A stretch of 64,000 bases of DNA from Actinophytocola sp035995025 (GCA_035995025.1 DASYKY010000014.1:1-64000); one strand, 5' to 3'; shown: positions 52,943-61,376, counted from the stretch's first letter. Made by a program: numbers and translations. Notes: a model not told the origin generated them from the letters alone.

Positions 52943-54192
52943 GCAGCGCCGAGACCACCGTCGAGGCCGCCGTCGCCGAGGCGTTCCGGGCGGAGTGGGG
53001 TCAGGTCGTCGCCACGCTGATCCGGGTGACCGGCGACTGGGACCTGGCCGAGGAGTGCGCGCAGGACGCGTTCGCGGCGGCCCTGGAGCGCTGGACGCGC
53101 GACGGCGTGCCGCGCAGCCCGGGCGCCTGGCTGACCACGACCGCGCGCAACCGGGCGCTGGACCGGCTGCGGCGCGAGGCGGTCGGCGCGGCCAAGCTGC
53201 GCGAGGTCGCCGCGCTCTCCGCCAGGTTCGCCGGGCCCGGCCAGGACCCGGACCCGCCGGAGGAGATCCGGGACGACCGGCTGCGGCTGATCTTCACCTG
53301 CTGCCACCCGGCGCTGCCGTTCGAGGCGCGGGTGGCGCTGACGCTGCGCACGCTGGCGGGCCTGACCACCGCGGAGATCGCGCGCGCGTTCGTCGTGGGA
53401 GAGACGACGATGGCGCAGCGGCTGGTGCGGGCGAAGAAGAAGATCCGCAACGCGGGCATCCCGTACCGGGTGCCGCCCGCGCACCTGCTGCCGGAGCGCA
53501 CGAACGCCGTGCTCGGCGTGCTGTACCTGCTGTTCAACGAGGGCTACGCGGCGAGCGCGGGCGCGGACCTGATGCGCCTGTCGCTGACCGGCGAGGCGAT
53601 CCGGCTGGCCAGGGTGCTGGTGTCGCTGCTGCCGGCCGAGCCGGAGGCCGAGGGGCTGCTCGCGTTGCTGCTGCTGCACGACGCGCGGCGCGAGTCGCGC
53701 GTGTCGCCGTCGGGCGACCTGGTCACGCTGGAGGAGCAGGACCGCACCAGGTGGGACGCGGCGGAGATCGCCGAGGGCGTGGCGCTGCTGGAGTCCGCGC
53801 TGCGCCGGGGCGTGCCGGGGCCCTACCAGGTGCAGGCGGCGATCGCGGCGTGCCACGCGACGGCGGCGACCGCCGGGCGGACGGACTGGCACCAGATCGC
53901 CTCGCTGTACGGGGAGCTGGCGAAGTACGTGCCGTCGCCCGTGGTGGAGCTGAACCGGGCGGTCGCGGTGGCCATGGCCGACGGGCCGGCGGCCGGGCTG
54001 GAGCTGGTGGACCGGCTGGCCGGCCGCGGTGAGCTCGCGGGCTACCACCTGCTCCCGGCGACCCGCGCGGACCTGCTGCGCCGCCTCGGCCGGCACGCGG
54101 AGGCGGCGGCCGAGTACCGCGCGGCGATCGAGCTGGCCGGCACCGACGCGGAGCGGCGCTACCTGGCGGGTCGCCTGGCGGAGGTTTCGTGA
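52939..54192 (+). CDS. ECF sigma factor, ECF42 type with C-terminal helical extension
   Basis: 417 residues. Region 2 (FRAEWGQVVATLIRVTGDWDLAEECAQDAFAAALERW, PRSPGAWLTTTARNRALDRLRRE) and region 4 (LTLRTLAGLTTAEIARAFVVGETTMAQRLVRAKKKIR) are followed by about 220 residues of TPR-like helices (LYLLFNEGYAASAGADLMRLSLTGEAIRLARVL, GPYQVQAAIAACHA, YHLLPATRADLLRRLGRHAEAAAEYRAA). This extension and the coupled DGPF gene define ECF42; such factors lack anti-sigma factors and the extension is thought to regulate them. GTG start in the GTGA overlap. Confidence 0.92.
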   Translation: MSSAETTVEAAVAEAFRAEWGQVVATLIRVTGDWDLAEECAQDAFAAALERWTRDGVPRSPGAWLTTTARNRALDRLRREAVGAAKLREVAALSARFAGPGQDPDPPEEIRDDRLRLIFTCCHPALPFEARVALTLRTLAGLTTAEIARAFVVGETTMAQRLVRAKKKIRNAGIPYRVPPAHLLPERTNAVLGVLYLLFNEGYAASAGADLMRLSLTGEAIRLARVLVSLLPAEPEAEGLLALLLLHDARRESRVSPSGDLVTLEEQDRTRWDAAEIAEGVALLESALRRGVPGPYQVQAAIAACHATAATAGRTDWHQIASLYGELAKYVPSPVVELNRAVAVAMADGPAAGLELVDRLAGRGELAGYHLLPATRADLLRRLGRHAEAAAEYRAAIELAGTDAERRYLAGRLAEVS

Positions 54193-54268
54193 GGGTGTCG
54201 ATCCGGGGCGCTCCCGTTCGTCGGTGGGGCGTACACCGGATCACTGAGGGAATCCCCGAGGAGGAACC

Positions 54269-54817
54269 ATGACGCGGCCGACCGGCCTGGACATCGACGT
54301 CGACCTCGACCTGCTGGCGTCCTGCTACCGCGACACCCGTGCGGTGCTGGCGGCGATCCCTGACGAGCGGTGGGACGCGCCGAGCCCGTGCACGCAGTGG
54401 TCCGTGCGGCAGGTGGCCGAGCACCTGGTCGAGGCGCTGGACTTCTTCTCCGCCACCGTCTCCGGCGCGCCCGGGTCGCTGCCGGCGGACCTGCCGGCCG
54501 CCTACGACGCGGTGACCGCCCGCTGCCTGGCCGCGTTCGCCGACCCGGGCGCGCTGGCGGCGGACCACCCGTTCGGCGACGGCCGCCAGCCGGGGCGCGT
54601 CATCGCGACGATCTCGCTGTCGGAGACCGTGGTGCACGGCTGGGACCTGGCGAGCGCGGCGGGTGTGCCGTACACGCCGAACCCGGCGGCGGTGGCCACG
54701 CTGCGGTCGTTCGCGGCCGGGCCGAAGGCGCCGGGCCTGTTCGCCGACCCGGTGCCGGTGCCCGCGCACGCGCCGCCGTTCGTGGCGCTGCTCGGCAAGC
54801 TGGGGCGGGCGGCGTGA
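54269..54817 (+). CDS. TIGR03086-type metal-binding protein (DinB/maleylpyruvate isomerase N-terminal fold)
   Basis: 182 residues; ATG with GAGGAGGAA upstream. PSPCTQWSVRQVAEHLVEALDFF and SETVVHGWDLASAAG place the histidines of the DinB-like metal site. Family members use mycothiol or related thiols or are uncharacterised. Its stop overlaps the start of the following hydrolase by one base (TGATG). Confidence 0.85.
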   Translation: MTRPTGLDIDVDLDLLASCYRDTRAVLAAIPDERWDAPSPCTQWSVRQVAEHLVEALDFFSATVSGAPGSLPADLPAAYDAVTARCLAAFADPGALAADHPFGDGRQPGRVIATISLSETVVHGWDLASAAGVPYTPNPAAVATLRSFAAGPKAPGLFADPVPVPAHAPPFVALLGKLGRAA

Positions 54818-55635
54818 TGTTCGTGGCGGTGGGTGGCGCCCGGCTCGCGGTGTCCACGGTCGGCTCGCCCGCCGACCCGGCGGTGCTGCTGATCATGGGC
54901 TCGGGCGCGTCGATGGACTTCTGGGAGCCGTCGTTCTGCGCGCCGCTGGCGGACGCGGGCCGTTATGTCATCCGGTACGACCACCGCGACACGGGCGAGT
55001 CGACGTCGTATCCGCCCGGGCGGCCGGGCTACACGTCGGACGACCTGTTCGCGGACCCGCTGGGCATCCTGGACGCCCTGGGCGTCGAGCGGGCGCACGT
55101 GGCCGGCATGTCGATGGGCGGCGCGATCGCGCAGCTGCTGGCGCTGCGCTCGCCGTCGCGGCTGCGGACCCTGACGCTGATCTCGACGTCGAGCGCCCCG
55201 GGCGACGAGGATCTGCCGACGGGCGGCGTCGGCGCGCCCCCGGAGCCCGACTGGTCGTCGCCGGACGCGGTGCTGGAGTACCAGGTGGCGGAGTACCGGG
55301 CGGCGGCGGCCGCGACCCGCCCGTTCGACGAGGCCGCCGTTCGCGCGCTGCTGGCGCACGCGCTGGCGCGCACGACGTCCCCGGAGTCGGCGTCGAAGAA
55401 CCACTACGCCCTCGAGGGCGAGGACGTGCGGTGGCGGGAGAGGCTGCCGGAGATCGCTGCCCCGACCCTGGTCCTGCACGGCGCGGACGACCCGCTTTTC
55501 CCGCTGCCGCACGGCGAAGCCCTGGCCCGCGAGATCCCGAACGCGCGGCTGGTCGCGCTGCCGCACACGGGCCACGAGTTCCCCCGCGAGAACTACCCGC
55601 TGGTGCTGCGGGAGCTGATCGCCCACACGGCCTGA
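54817..55635 (+). CDS. Alpha/beta hydrolase
   Basis: 272 residues. Oxyanion strand LLIMGSGASMDFW, YDHRDTGEST, nucleophile elbow GMSMGGA (Ser), Asp in LVLHGADDPLFP and His in LPHTGHEFPRE complete the triad. The pattern is close to aclacinomycin methylesterase/RdmC-like hydrolases. Translationally coupled to the TIGR03086 protein. Substrate unknown. A 21-bp terminator follows. Confidence 0.9.
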   Translation: MFVAVGGARLAVSTVGSPADPAVLLIMGSGASMDFWEPSFCAPLADAGRYVIRYDHRDTGESTSYPPGRPGYTSDDLFADPLGILDALGVERAHVAGMSMGGAIAQLLALRSPSRLRTLTLISTSSAPGDEDLPTGGVGAPPEPDWSSPDAVLEYQVAEYRAAAAATRPFDEAAVRALLAHALARTTSPESASKNHYALEGEDVRWRERLPEIAAPTLVLHGADDPLFPLPHGEALAREIPNARLVALPHTGHEFPRENYPLVLRELIAHTA

Positions 55636-55641
55636 CCGGGA

Positions 55642-55690
55642 GACAAAGAACGACGCCTTCGCTGGTTCGGCGAAGGCGTCGTTCTTTGTC
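55642..55690. terminator. Strong bidirectional terminator
   Basis: 21-bp perfect stem (55642-55662 with 55670-55690) and a 7-base loop, between the convergent hydrolase and small gene; A-rich and T-rich ends favour function in both directions. Confidence 0.9.
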
Positions 55691-55714
55691 GGTGGCCCGG
55701 GTGGGCCGCGCCGG

Positions 55715-55888
55715 TCATGCGGCGTTGTCGGTCGGGCGGTGCTGCACGCGCATACGGCGCCACCAGGACGGGTGGCTCGCGCGGGCCGCGCGCAGGTGCT
55801 CCAGGGTCGTACCGTTGCGGACGTCGCCCAGGGCGCGCTCCATGCGGTAGTCCATCTCCGCCTTCACGATCTCGGGTGTGGTGTTCAT
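55715..55888 (-). CDS. Small hypothetical protein (57 aa) under an RBS-sequestering hairpin
   Basis: 57 residues: MNTTPEIVKAEMDYRMERAL, DVRNGTTLEHLRAARASHP, then WWRRMRVQHRP. Mostly helical and basic. AAGGAGAA lies 7 bases before the ATG, but it is buried in the right arm of a perfect 14-bp inverted repeat. Bounded by a strong terminator. Similar short proteins exist in actinobacteria beside stress genes, but I cannot name a family. Confidence 0.65.
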   Translation of the reverse strand: MNTTPEIVKAEMDYRMERALGDVRNGTTLEHLRAARASHPSWWRRMRVQHRPTDNAA

Positions 55889-55890
55889 CG

Positions 55891-55930
55891 CTGTTCTCCT
55901 TGCCGGTTCCTACGTTGGCAAGGAGAACAG
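55891..55930 (-). promoter_or_regulatory. 5'-leader hairpin occluding the ribosome binding site
   Basis: Arms CTGTTCTCCTTGCC (55891-55904, plus strand) and GGCAAGGAGAACAG (55917-55930) pair perfectly over 14 bp with a 12-base loop. In the minus-strand transcript the 3' arm holds AAGGAGAA, two bases from the ATG-proximal end. It could also be a DNA operator. Confidence 0.6.
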
Positions 55931-55987
55931 TCGTCCTGAGGCCGCACCCCCGGCATCGGACGATCACCCATACCCCGGCCGCCCGAT

Positions 55988-56032
55988 CCCTTACCCCGAC
56001 CCCTCAGCACGCCGCCGAGGTAGGGGTAAGGG
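55988..56032 (-). terminator. Terminator hairpin after the alpha/beta hydrolase gene
   Basis: CCCTTACCCC (55988-55997) pairs with GGGGTAAGGG (56023-56032) around a loop that has its own CCTC/GAGG stem; 5 bases beyond the stop. Confidence 0.7.
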
Positions 56033-56036
56033 GCCC

Positions 56037-56831
56037 TCAGGCGGCGAAGAACTCCCGCAGCACGGGCGCCAGAGCCGTCGCCTTCACCAGGTGCGTCTGG
56101 CCCGGCACCGTCCGGTACGTGGCGTTCGGCAGGACCTCCGACAGCGACCGGCAGCCGTTGTGCATCCACGCCGGGCTCTTGCCGCCGTCGGCCACCAGGG
56201 CCGGCTGGGTGGTCGCCGACCAGCGCGTCGCGGGCAGCGGGTTGCCCTGCTGCAACTCGGCCATGTACGCGAAGTCGTACCGCAGCGTCGGCGCCAGGCG
56301 CTTGAGCTTCGACCACACCGGCAGCAGCCGCATGATCGCCAGGCCGAACCCCGGCACGTCCACGAACCGCATGAACTCCGACACCGCCTCGCCGGTGCGG
56401 CGCTCCGCGATCATCGTGTCCAGCCGCGACCGGAAGTCCGCCGGCAGCGGCCGGTGGGCGTCGTCCACGATCAACGGCGGCTCGTACATCGCGACCTTCG
56501 GCGCGCCGACGCCGTGGTTCGCCGCCTCCAGGGCCAGCACCGCGCCGGACGACGCGCCGAACAGCAGCGGCGACCCGCCCGCCTCCTTCGCCAGCGCGGC
56601 CAGGTCCTCGACCTCCCGCTCCAGCGCGATCTCGCCCGACTCGCCGGACTCGCCGCGCCCGCGCCGGTCGTAGGTGTAGACGGTGAAGTCCGCCACCAGC
56701 CCGGCGGCCAGCGGGCCGGACGGGCCCTGGGCCCGGGAGCACATCGCACCGTCCACAATGATCAGTGACGGGCCGTCTCCGTTGCGGGTGAAGGCGATTC
56801 TCGTGCCGTCGGCGGAGCTGATGGTGCTCAT
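56037..56831 (-). CDS. Alpha/beta hydrolase
   Basis: 264 residues from ATG 56831 (MSTISSADGTRIAFTRNGDG), a normal family start; the open frame extends 17 codons further without a start signal. YDRRGRGESG and the elbow LFGASSGAV (Ser) are clear; His in VPGQTHLVKA; Asp in ALVADGGKSP. Similar to small esterases and haloalkane-dehalogenase-like hydrolases. Last gene after the ArsR/SRPBCC pair on this strand. Substrate unknown. Confidence 0.85.
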   Translation of the reverse strand: MSTISSADGTRIAFTRNGDGPSLIIVDGAMCSRAQGPSGPLAAGLVADFTVYTYDRRGRGESGESGEIALEREVEDLAALAKEAGGSPLLFGASSGAVLALEAANHGVGAPKVAMYEPPLIVDDAHRPLPADFRSRLDTMIAERRTGEAVSEFMRFVDVPGFGLAIMRLLPVWSKLKRLAPTLRYDFAYMAELQQGNPLPATRWSATTQPALVADGGKSPAWMHNGCRSLSEVLPNATYRTVPGQTHLVKATALAPVLREFFAA

Positions 56832-56946
56832 GGCAGTGCCGCCTCTCCGGAATTCAAACCTGTGGTCACGTTGAGCTGGCATCGTCCAGTCCGGCGCGTA
56901 CCGGTGGCTGGGTCACGTCCCGGTCCCCTTAGGTGCGGTTGGCGTG

Positions 56947-57702
56947 TCATGACCTTTCCCTTCCGTTGAATGTGGTGTCGAGCCAGGCCTGCCACGCGCG
57001 TTCCGCCGCGCCCGGGTCGGTCTCGCCGAACAGGTGGTGGCCGGCGACGATCGGGCCGCCGAAGCCCTTCATGAACCGGTAGAGCGCGTCCGGCGTCCGC
57101 ACGCCGAGCGTGTGCTCGTTGGCGAAGAACACCTCGCCGTCGATCCGCCCGAGGCCGTCCGCGACGACGTGCACGGCATCGCCCGGCGCCGGTGAGTCCG
57201 AAAGGCCCAGAGCGTGGAGCAGCGTGGCACGGGCGTGCGGCCAGTCGGTGACCACCGGGCCGAACACGGTGACCGGCCGCGCGGTCCGGCCGGCGAAGTG
57301 GCCGAGGTAGGTGGCGAGCGTGGCGAAGAACAGCGCGCCGCCCTTGGTCATCGCGTCGTACTCGGCCGCCCAGTCGTCGCCCGGCAGGAAGCCGCTGGTG
57401 GCCATGCGCAGCACCGTGCTCGACTTCTCGCGGCCCTCGACGAGGAACTCGTAGGCGATGAACCGGCCGTCCGGCGCGTCGTCGCTGCGGTAGGCGAACC
57501 GGTGCATCGGCTCCCACGCGGTCACCCGGTGCTCCGGCTGGTAGCCGCCGAACGACTGGCGCACGACCCCGCCCGCCGCGTCGACCTCGTTGCGGCCCAT
57601 GAACCAGGAGTCGATGCCCGGCCCGGTCGCGATAGCCTGCCACACCTCCTCCGGCGTCGCCCCGACCTCGACGCTGTCCACCTTCTCGAACTCGTGGCCC
57701 AT
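56947..57702 (-). CDS. SRPBCC/AHSA1-like protein
   Basis: 251 residues. Activator-of-Hsp90-like START domain: FEKVDSVEVGATPEEVWQAIATGPGIDSWFMG, GGYQPEHRVTAWEPMHRFAYRS, and FLPGDDWAAEYDAMTKGGALFFATLATYLGHF, followed by a second alpha/beta part (about 150-251). ATG overlaps the stop of the ArsR gene (TGATG). ArsR-SRPBCC pairs are common in actinobacteria; the SRPBCC member probably binds a small hydrophobic ligand, with unknown output. Confidence 0.88.
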   Translation of the reverse strand: MGHEFEKVDSVEVGATPEEVWQAIATGPGIDSWFMGRNEVDAAGGVVRQSFGGYQPEHRVTAWEPMHRFAYRSDDAPDGRFIAYEFLVEGREKSSTVLRMATSGFLPGDDWAAEYDAMTKGGALFFATLATYLGHFAGRTARPVTVFGPVVTDWPHARATLLHALGLSDSPAPGDAVHVVADGLGRIDGEVFFANEHTLGVRTPDALYRFMKGFGGPIVAGHHLFGETDPGAAERAWQAWLDTTFNGRERS

Positions 57703-58286
57703 CACTCGCTCCGCACCGTCGGGTGGACGGCCACGACGAGCCGGTGGGCACGCCCGCCCGGCGCCTTCTCGTCGTGGTAGCGCCCGATCAGCGTGGTGAC
57801 CGCGTGCGCCAGCTCCTCGGCGAACGCCGCCCGGTCGGCGGCGCTCGCGAACCGGATCTCGCCGTCCAGGGCGAACGTCGCGAGCCGCTTCTGCGCCTTG
57901 GTGGCGCCGGTCAGCAGCGTGCCAACGTCGCGCACCAGCCGGGAGGCGACGGCCAGCAGCCACCGCGCGGACAGCCGGTCCGGCGATCGCGCCGGGTCCG
58001 GCTGGACGGCGGCCAGCGCGAGCGGGGAGATCACGTACGAGGCCGCGGTCGCCTGGAGCACCCGCTCGGTCACGTTGCCCTTGCGCCGCTCCTCCACGAG
58101 CTCGACCAGCCCGTGCTTCTCCAGCGCGCGCAGGTGGTAGTTGACCTTCTGGCGGGGCAGGCCGACCCGGTTGGCCAGCGTCGTCGCCGACCCCGGCTCG
58201 GCCAGCTCGGCCAGGAGCCTGGCCCGGATGGGGTCCAGGGAGACCTCGGCCGCGGCCGGGTCCTCGATCACTGCTACGTCGAACAT
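57702..58286 (-). CDS. ArsR-family HTH regulator
   Basis: 194 residues: winged helix VSLDPIRARLLAELAEPGSATTLANRVGLPRQKVNYHLRALEKHGLVELVEERRKGNVTERVLQ-like region (about 14-78) and a C-terminal helical part. No metal-binding cysteine pair, so it is not a metal sensor. Coupled to the SRPBCC gene. An inverted repeat TTGTC-AA-GACAA lies 30 bases upstream and is the likely autoregulatory site. Confidence 0.88.
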   Translation of the reverse strand: MFDVAVIEDPAAAEVSLDPIRARLLAELAEPGSATTLANRVGLPRQKVNYHLRALEKHGLVELVEERRKGNVTERVLQATAASYVISPLALAAVQPDPARSPDRLSARWLLAVASRLVRDVGTLLTGATKAQKRLATFALDGEIRFASAADRAAFAEELAHAVTTLIGRYHDEKAPGGRAHRLVVAVHPTVRSE

Positions 58287-58315
58287 GTCACAAGTCTGGC
58301 TTCCGACAGTTCTGA

Positions 58316-58327
58316 TTGTCAAGACAA
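58316..58327. promoter_or_regulatory. Inverted repeat in the ArsR/Nudix divergent promoter
   Basis: TTGTC, AA, GACAA at 58316-58327; on the minus strand it contains TTGACA, a good -35 for the ArsR gene. Wider arms CCGACA/TGTCGG surround it. Confidence 0.5.
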
Positions 58328-58355
58328 AACTATTTGTCGGTGACAGACTGGTGCC

Positions 58356-58856
58356 GTGCCAGCGAGACGCAGTGCCGGGATCCTCCTGTTCCGCCAGGTC
58401 CCGGGCGGTACCGAGGTGTTGTTGGGACATATGGGCGGCCCGTTCTGGGCCCGCAAGGACGCGGGCGCCTGGACGGTCGTCAAGGGAGAGTACGAGCCGC
58501 CGGAACAGGCGCGGGACGCGGCGCGCCGCGAGTTCACCGAGGAGCTCGGCCTGCCCGCGCCCGACGGCGAGTACGTCGAGCTGGGCGAGGTCCGCCAGTC
58601 CGGCGGCAAGATCGTCACGGTCTGGGCGGTGGCAGGCGACCTCGACCCGGCCGCGATCGTGCCGGGGACGTTCGAGATGGAGTGGCCGCCGCGGTCCGGA
58701 AAGCGGCAGACGTTCCCCGAGCTGGACCGGGTTTCGTGGTTCGCGCCCGGCGAGGCGGCGGAGAAGATCGTCGGCGGGCAGCGGCCGTTCCTCGAGCGGC
58801 TAGCCGAACACCTGGCGGACCTCGATCATGCCGACGGCGGCCCAGGGGTGGGTTGA
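58356..58856 (+). CDS. Nudix hydrolase
   Basis: 166 residues with a complete Nudix box: GEYEPPEQARDAARREFTEELG (Gx5Ex7REUxEExG), preceded by SAGILLFRQVPGGTEVLLGH. Related to YjhB/bis-tetraphosphate-type Nudix enzymes. GTG start, divergent from the ArsR gene. Its last 57 bases overlap the convergent DGPF gene. Confidence 0.9.
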   Translation: MPARRSAGILLFRQVPGGTEVLLGHMGGPFWARKDAGAWTVVKGEYEPPEQARDAARREFTEELGLPAPDGEYVELGEVRQSGGKIVTVWAVAGDLDPAAIVPGTFEMEWPPRSGKRQTFPELDRVSWFAPGEAAEKIVGGQRPFLERLAEHLADLDHADGGPGVG

Positions 58857-59123
58857 CGCCACGCGCAGCGCCTCGGCGCGGTCGGCGCACTCGATGACCG
58901 TGAGGCCGCCCATCTGCTCCTTCGTCTCCGCGAACGGGCCGTCGGTGAACAGCACCTCGTCCGCGCGCACCCGGACCGTGCTCGCCGAGTCCGGCGGGTG
59001 CAGGCCCATCGCGTCGACCAGCACGCCGCGTTCGGCCATGTCCTTCGACCACTCGGCGCAGCCCGGCAGGTCGTAGTCCGGCTCGGCCGATGTGTCGGCG
59101 CAGAGCAGCAGCAGGAACCTCAC
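58800..59123 (-). CDS. YCII/DGPF-domain protein
   Basis: 107 residues with DGPFAETKEQMGGLTVIECADRAEA. GTG start in a 4-base overlap (GTGA) with the stop of the sigma factor, so gene order is sigma first, the reverse of the DGPF/sigma pair at 52.6 kb. Its 3' end overlaps the Nudix gene. Confidence 0.9.
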   Translation of the reverse strand: MRFLLLLCADTSAEPDYDLPGCAEWSKDMAERGVLVDAMGLHPPDSASTVRVRADEVLFTDGPFAETKEQMGGLTVIECADRAEALRVASTHPWAAVGMIEVRQVFG

Positions 59124-60103
59124 GTGTCCTCCGGTGGTCGCATCGTGGGCGGCAGGCCAAACGCCGCGAACAGGGTGTTGTCGAACGTGGTGACCTCCGC
59201 GATCCGGTCGCCCGCGCAGCGCACCACGTCGATCTTGAACGCCCGGAAGACGTCGTCGCCCGGTTCGCGCAGGTAGTTGGCCGCGGCGAGCTGCCGGTTG
59301 GCCCTCGTGGGCACCAGCAGCCAGTCGCCGTGCGAGCCGCCGAACGCGGCCTGGAACAGCGGCGCGAGCGCGGGCAGGCCGTCGTACACCCACGGGTGCG
59401 GCGGCATCGTGATCCGGATGTCGTCGCGCACCAGGTCGGCCAGGCCGGACACGTCCGCGCGCCGGTGGGCCTCGATGTAGCGGGCGAGCAGGTCGCGCTC
59501 CACGTCCGACGGGGTGTCCGGGGCCAGCTCGTCGCGGCCGGGGACCTTGTCGCGCAGGGTCGCGCGGGCCCGCTGCAGGGCGCTGTTCACACCGGCGACC
59601 GTGGTGTCCAGCAGCTCGGCGGTCTCCCTGGCCGACCAGTCCAGCACGTCGCGCAGCACCAGGACCGCGCGCTGCTGGGCGGGCAGCAGCTGGATCGCGA
59701 CGAGGAAGCCCAGCTCGATGGTCTCCCGCGCGACGGCCATCGCGTCCGGCTCGGCGTCCGGCGGCGCGGCGAGGTCGAGCAGGTGGTCGGGGTAGGGCTG
59801 CAGCCAGGGGACCTCGGCGACCGAGTCGGCCTTCGCCACGTGCCGCTGCTTGCGCCGGATCGTGTCCAGGCTCGCGTTCGTCGCGATCTTGTACAGCCAC
59901 GCGCGGAACCCGGTGCCGGTGAAGCCGTCGCGCGCCCGCCACGCGCGCACCAGTGCCTCCTGCACGACGTCCTCGGCGTCCTCGAAGTTGCCGAGCATGC
60001 GGTAGCAGTGCACGTGCAGCTCGTGGCGGTGCTGCTCCGCGAGCCTGCCGAACGCGTGCTCGTCGCCCGCGGTCGCGGCCGCGACCGCCGCCTCGTCGGT
60101 CAC
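59120..60103 (-). CDS. ECF sigma factor with C-terminal SnoaL-like domain (SigJ/ECF56-like)
   Basis: About 327 residues. Region 2 AGDEHAFGRLAEQHRHELHVHCYRMLGNFEDAEDVVQEALVRAWRARDGF; region 4 LLPAQQRAVLVLRDVLDWSARETAELLDTTVAGVNSALQRARATL; then a SnoaL-like domain (YIEAHRRADVSGLADLVRDDIRITMPPHPWVYDGLPAL). GTG 60103 (GGGGA upstream) or 60115. The SnoaL part is thought to regulate such factors in place of an anti-sigma factor. Divergent from a second factor of the same type. Confidence 0.9.
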   Translation of the reverse strand: MTDEAAVAAATAGDEHAFGRLAEQHRHELHVHCYRMLGNFEDAEDVVQEALVRAWRARDGFTGTGFRAWLYKIATNASLDTIRRKQRHVAKADSVAEVPWLQPYPDHLLDLAAPPDAEPDAMAVARETIELGFLVAIQLLPAQQRAVLVLRDVLDWSARETAELLDTTVAGVNSALQRARATLRDKVPGRDELAPDTPSDVERDLLARYIEAHRRADVSGLADLVRDDIRITMPPHPWVYDGLPALAPLFQAAFGGSHGDWLLVPTRANRQLAAANYLREPGDDVFRAFKIDVVRCAGDRIAEVTTFDNTLFAAFGLPPTMRPPEDT

Positions 60104-60195
60104 CGGTGTCCCCACGCCGCCGATTGTGCCCTCTTCCCGATGACTTCCGGCGCGCCGAGCCGTCACAGGTGAGGATGACGGACCAGGGAGGCGAC

Positions 60196-61224
60196 ATGGA
60201 CGGTGAGCTGGCCGAGGTGGTGACCGCCGCGCGGGACGGCGACGAGGCGGCGTTCGCCGAGCTGACCGGCCGGTACCGCGGTGAGCTGCAGGTGCACTGC
60301 TACCGGATGCTGGGCTCGGTGCACGACGCCGAGGACCTGGTGCAGGAGACGTTCCTGCGGGCGTGGCGGCGGCGCGAGACCTACCGCGGCAGCGCCACGT
60401 TCCGGGCCTGGCTGTACAAGATCGCCACCAACGCGTGCCTCGACCAGCTCGACCGCCGCGTGCCGGTGCCGCTGCCGGCGGCCACCGCGGCGCCCGCCGA
60501 CCCGACGGCCGCGCCGCTGCCCGCGGTCGCCGTGCCGTGGCTGCGGCCGTGCCCGGACCGGCTGCTCGACGAGCACGTCGTCGCGCGCGAGACCGTGGAG
60601 CTGGCGTTTCTCGCGGCGGTCCAGCACCTGCCTGCGCGGCAGCGGGCGGTGCTGGTGCTGCGTGACGTGGTCGGCTGGCCGGCGCGGGAGGTCGCGGACC
60701 TGCTGAAGACGACGGCGGCGTCGGTGAACAGCGCCCTGCAGCGGGCCCGTTCGACGATGCGGTCGCAGCTGCCCGCGCGGCGGCTGGACTGGTCCGCGCG
60801 GCGGCTGGACTGGTCCGCGCGGCCGACGGGGGAGGAGCAGGCCGTGGTGGAGCGGTACATGGCCGCCCTGGAACACGCCGACGACGCCGCGCTGGCGTCA
60901 CTGCTGGCGGCGGACGTCCGTTGCTCGCAGGCCCCGTGGGCCGGCGGCAACATGTCCGACGACCCCGTCTGGTACTCCGGCCGCGACACCGTGCTGGCCG
61001 GCTGGCGCCCGGTGCTGCACGGCCCGGACCGCCGCGACTTCCGCTGCGTGGCGACCCGCGCGAACGGCTGCCCGGCGATCGCCACCTACGTCGGCCCGCC
61101 GGGCGGCGGCGCCTTCGAGCCGTTCGGTCTCGGCGTGCTTCGCGTCGTCGACGGCGTGGTTGCGGAGATCACCGTGTACGGGGCCGGGCTGTACCCGCTG
61201 TTCGGCCTGCCCCCGGCGCGCTAA
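60196..61224 (+). CDS. ECF sigma factor with C-terminal SnoaL-like domain (SigJ/ECF56-like), paralogue
   Basis: 342 residues from ATG 60196 (GGGAGG 4 bases upstream; ATG 60175 has a poorly placed site). Region 2 DGDEAAFAELTGRYRGELQVHCYRMLGSVHDAEDLVQETFLRAWRR; region 4 HLPARQRAVLVLRDVVGWPAREVADLLKTTAASVNSALQRARSTM; SnoaL-like end. Between the sigma and SnoaL parts a 21-base in-frame tandem duplication gives RLDWSAR twice. The two factors face away from each other over 92 bases, so both are probably controlled from that gap. Confidence 0.9.
   Translation: MDGELAEVVTAARDGDEAAFAELTGRYRGELQVHCYRMLGSVHDAEDLVQETFLRAWRRRETYRGSATFRAWLYKIATNACLDQLDRRVPVPLPAATAAPADPTAAPLPAVAVPWLRPCPDRLLDEHVVARETVELAFLAAVQHLPARQRAVLVLRDVVGWPAREVADLLKTTAASVNSALQRARSTMRSQLPARRLDWSARRLDWSARPTGEEQAVVERYMAALEHADDAALASLLAADVRCSQAPWAGGNMSDDPVWYSGRDTVLAGWRPVLHGPDRRDFRCVATRANGCPAIATYVGPPGGGAFEPFGLGVLRVVDGVVAEITVYGAGLYPLFGLPPAR
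60781..60822 (+). repeat. 21-base in-frame tandem duplication
   Basis: Identical units at 60781-60801 and 60802-60822 inside the ECF gene, encoding RLDWSAR twice in the linker before the SnoaL domain. Confidence 0.9.
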
Positions 61225-61376
61225 CCCTTGCGGGAAGCCAGGAAACGCGCCCGCGCGGCGGCGGGGTCGGCGAGGCACTCGTCGAGGAACCGGGTCCGCC
61301 CGGCGGCGAAGGCGCCGCGTATCCGCAGGTCGCGGGTACGCGACGGTCGCGGGTGAACACGCTCCGCAAGCTCCGC

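Noticed and set aside
61225..61376. Short minus-strand open segment ending RFLASRKG
   Set aside because: About 40-50 codons with no start signal or family; could be a methyltransferase remnant but evidence is too thin.
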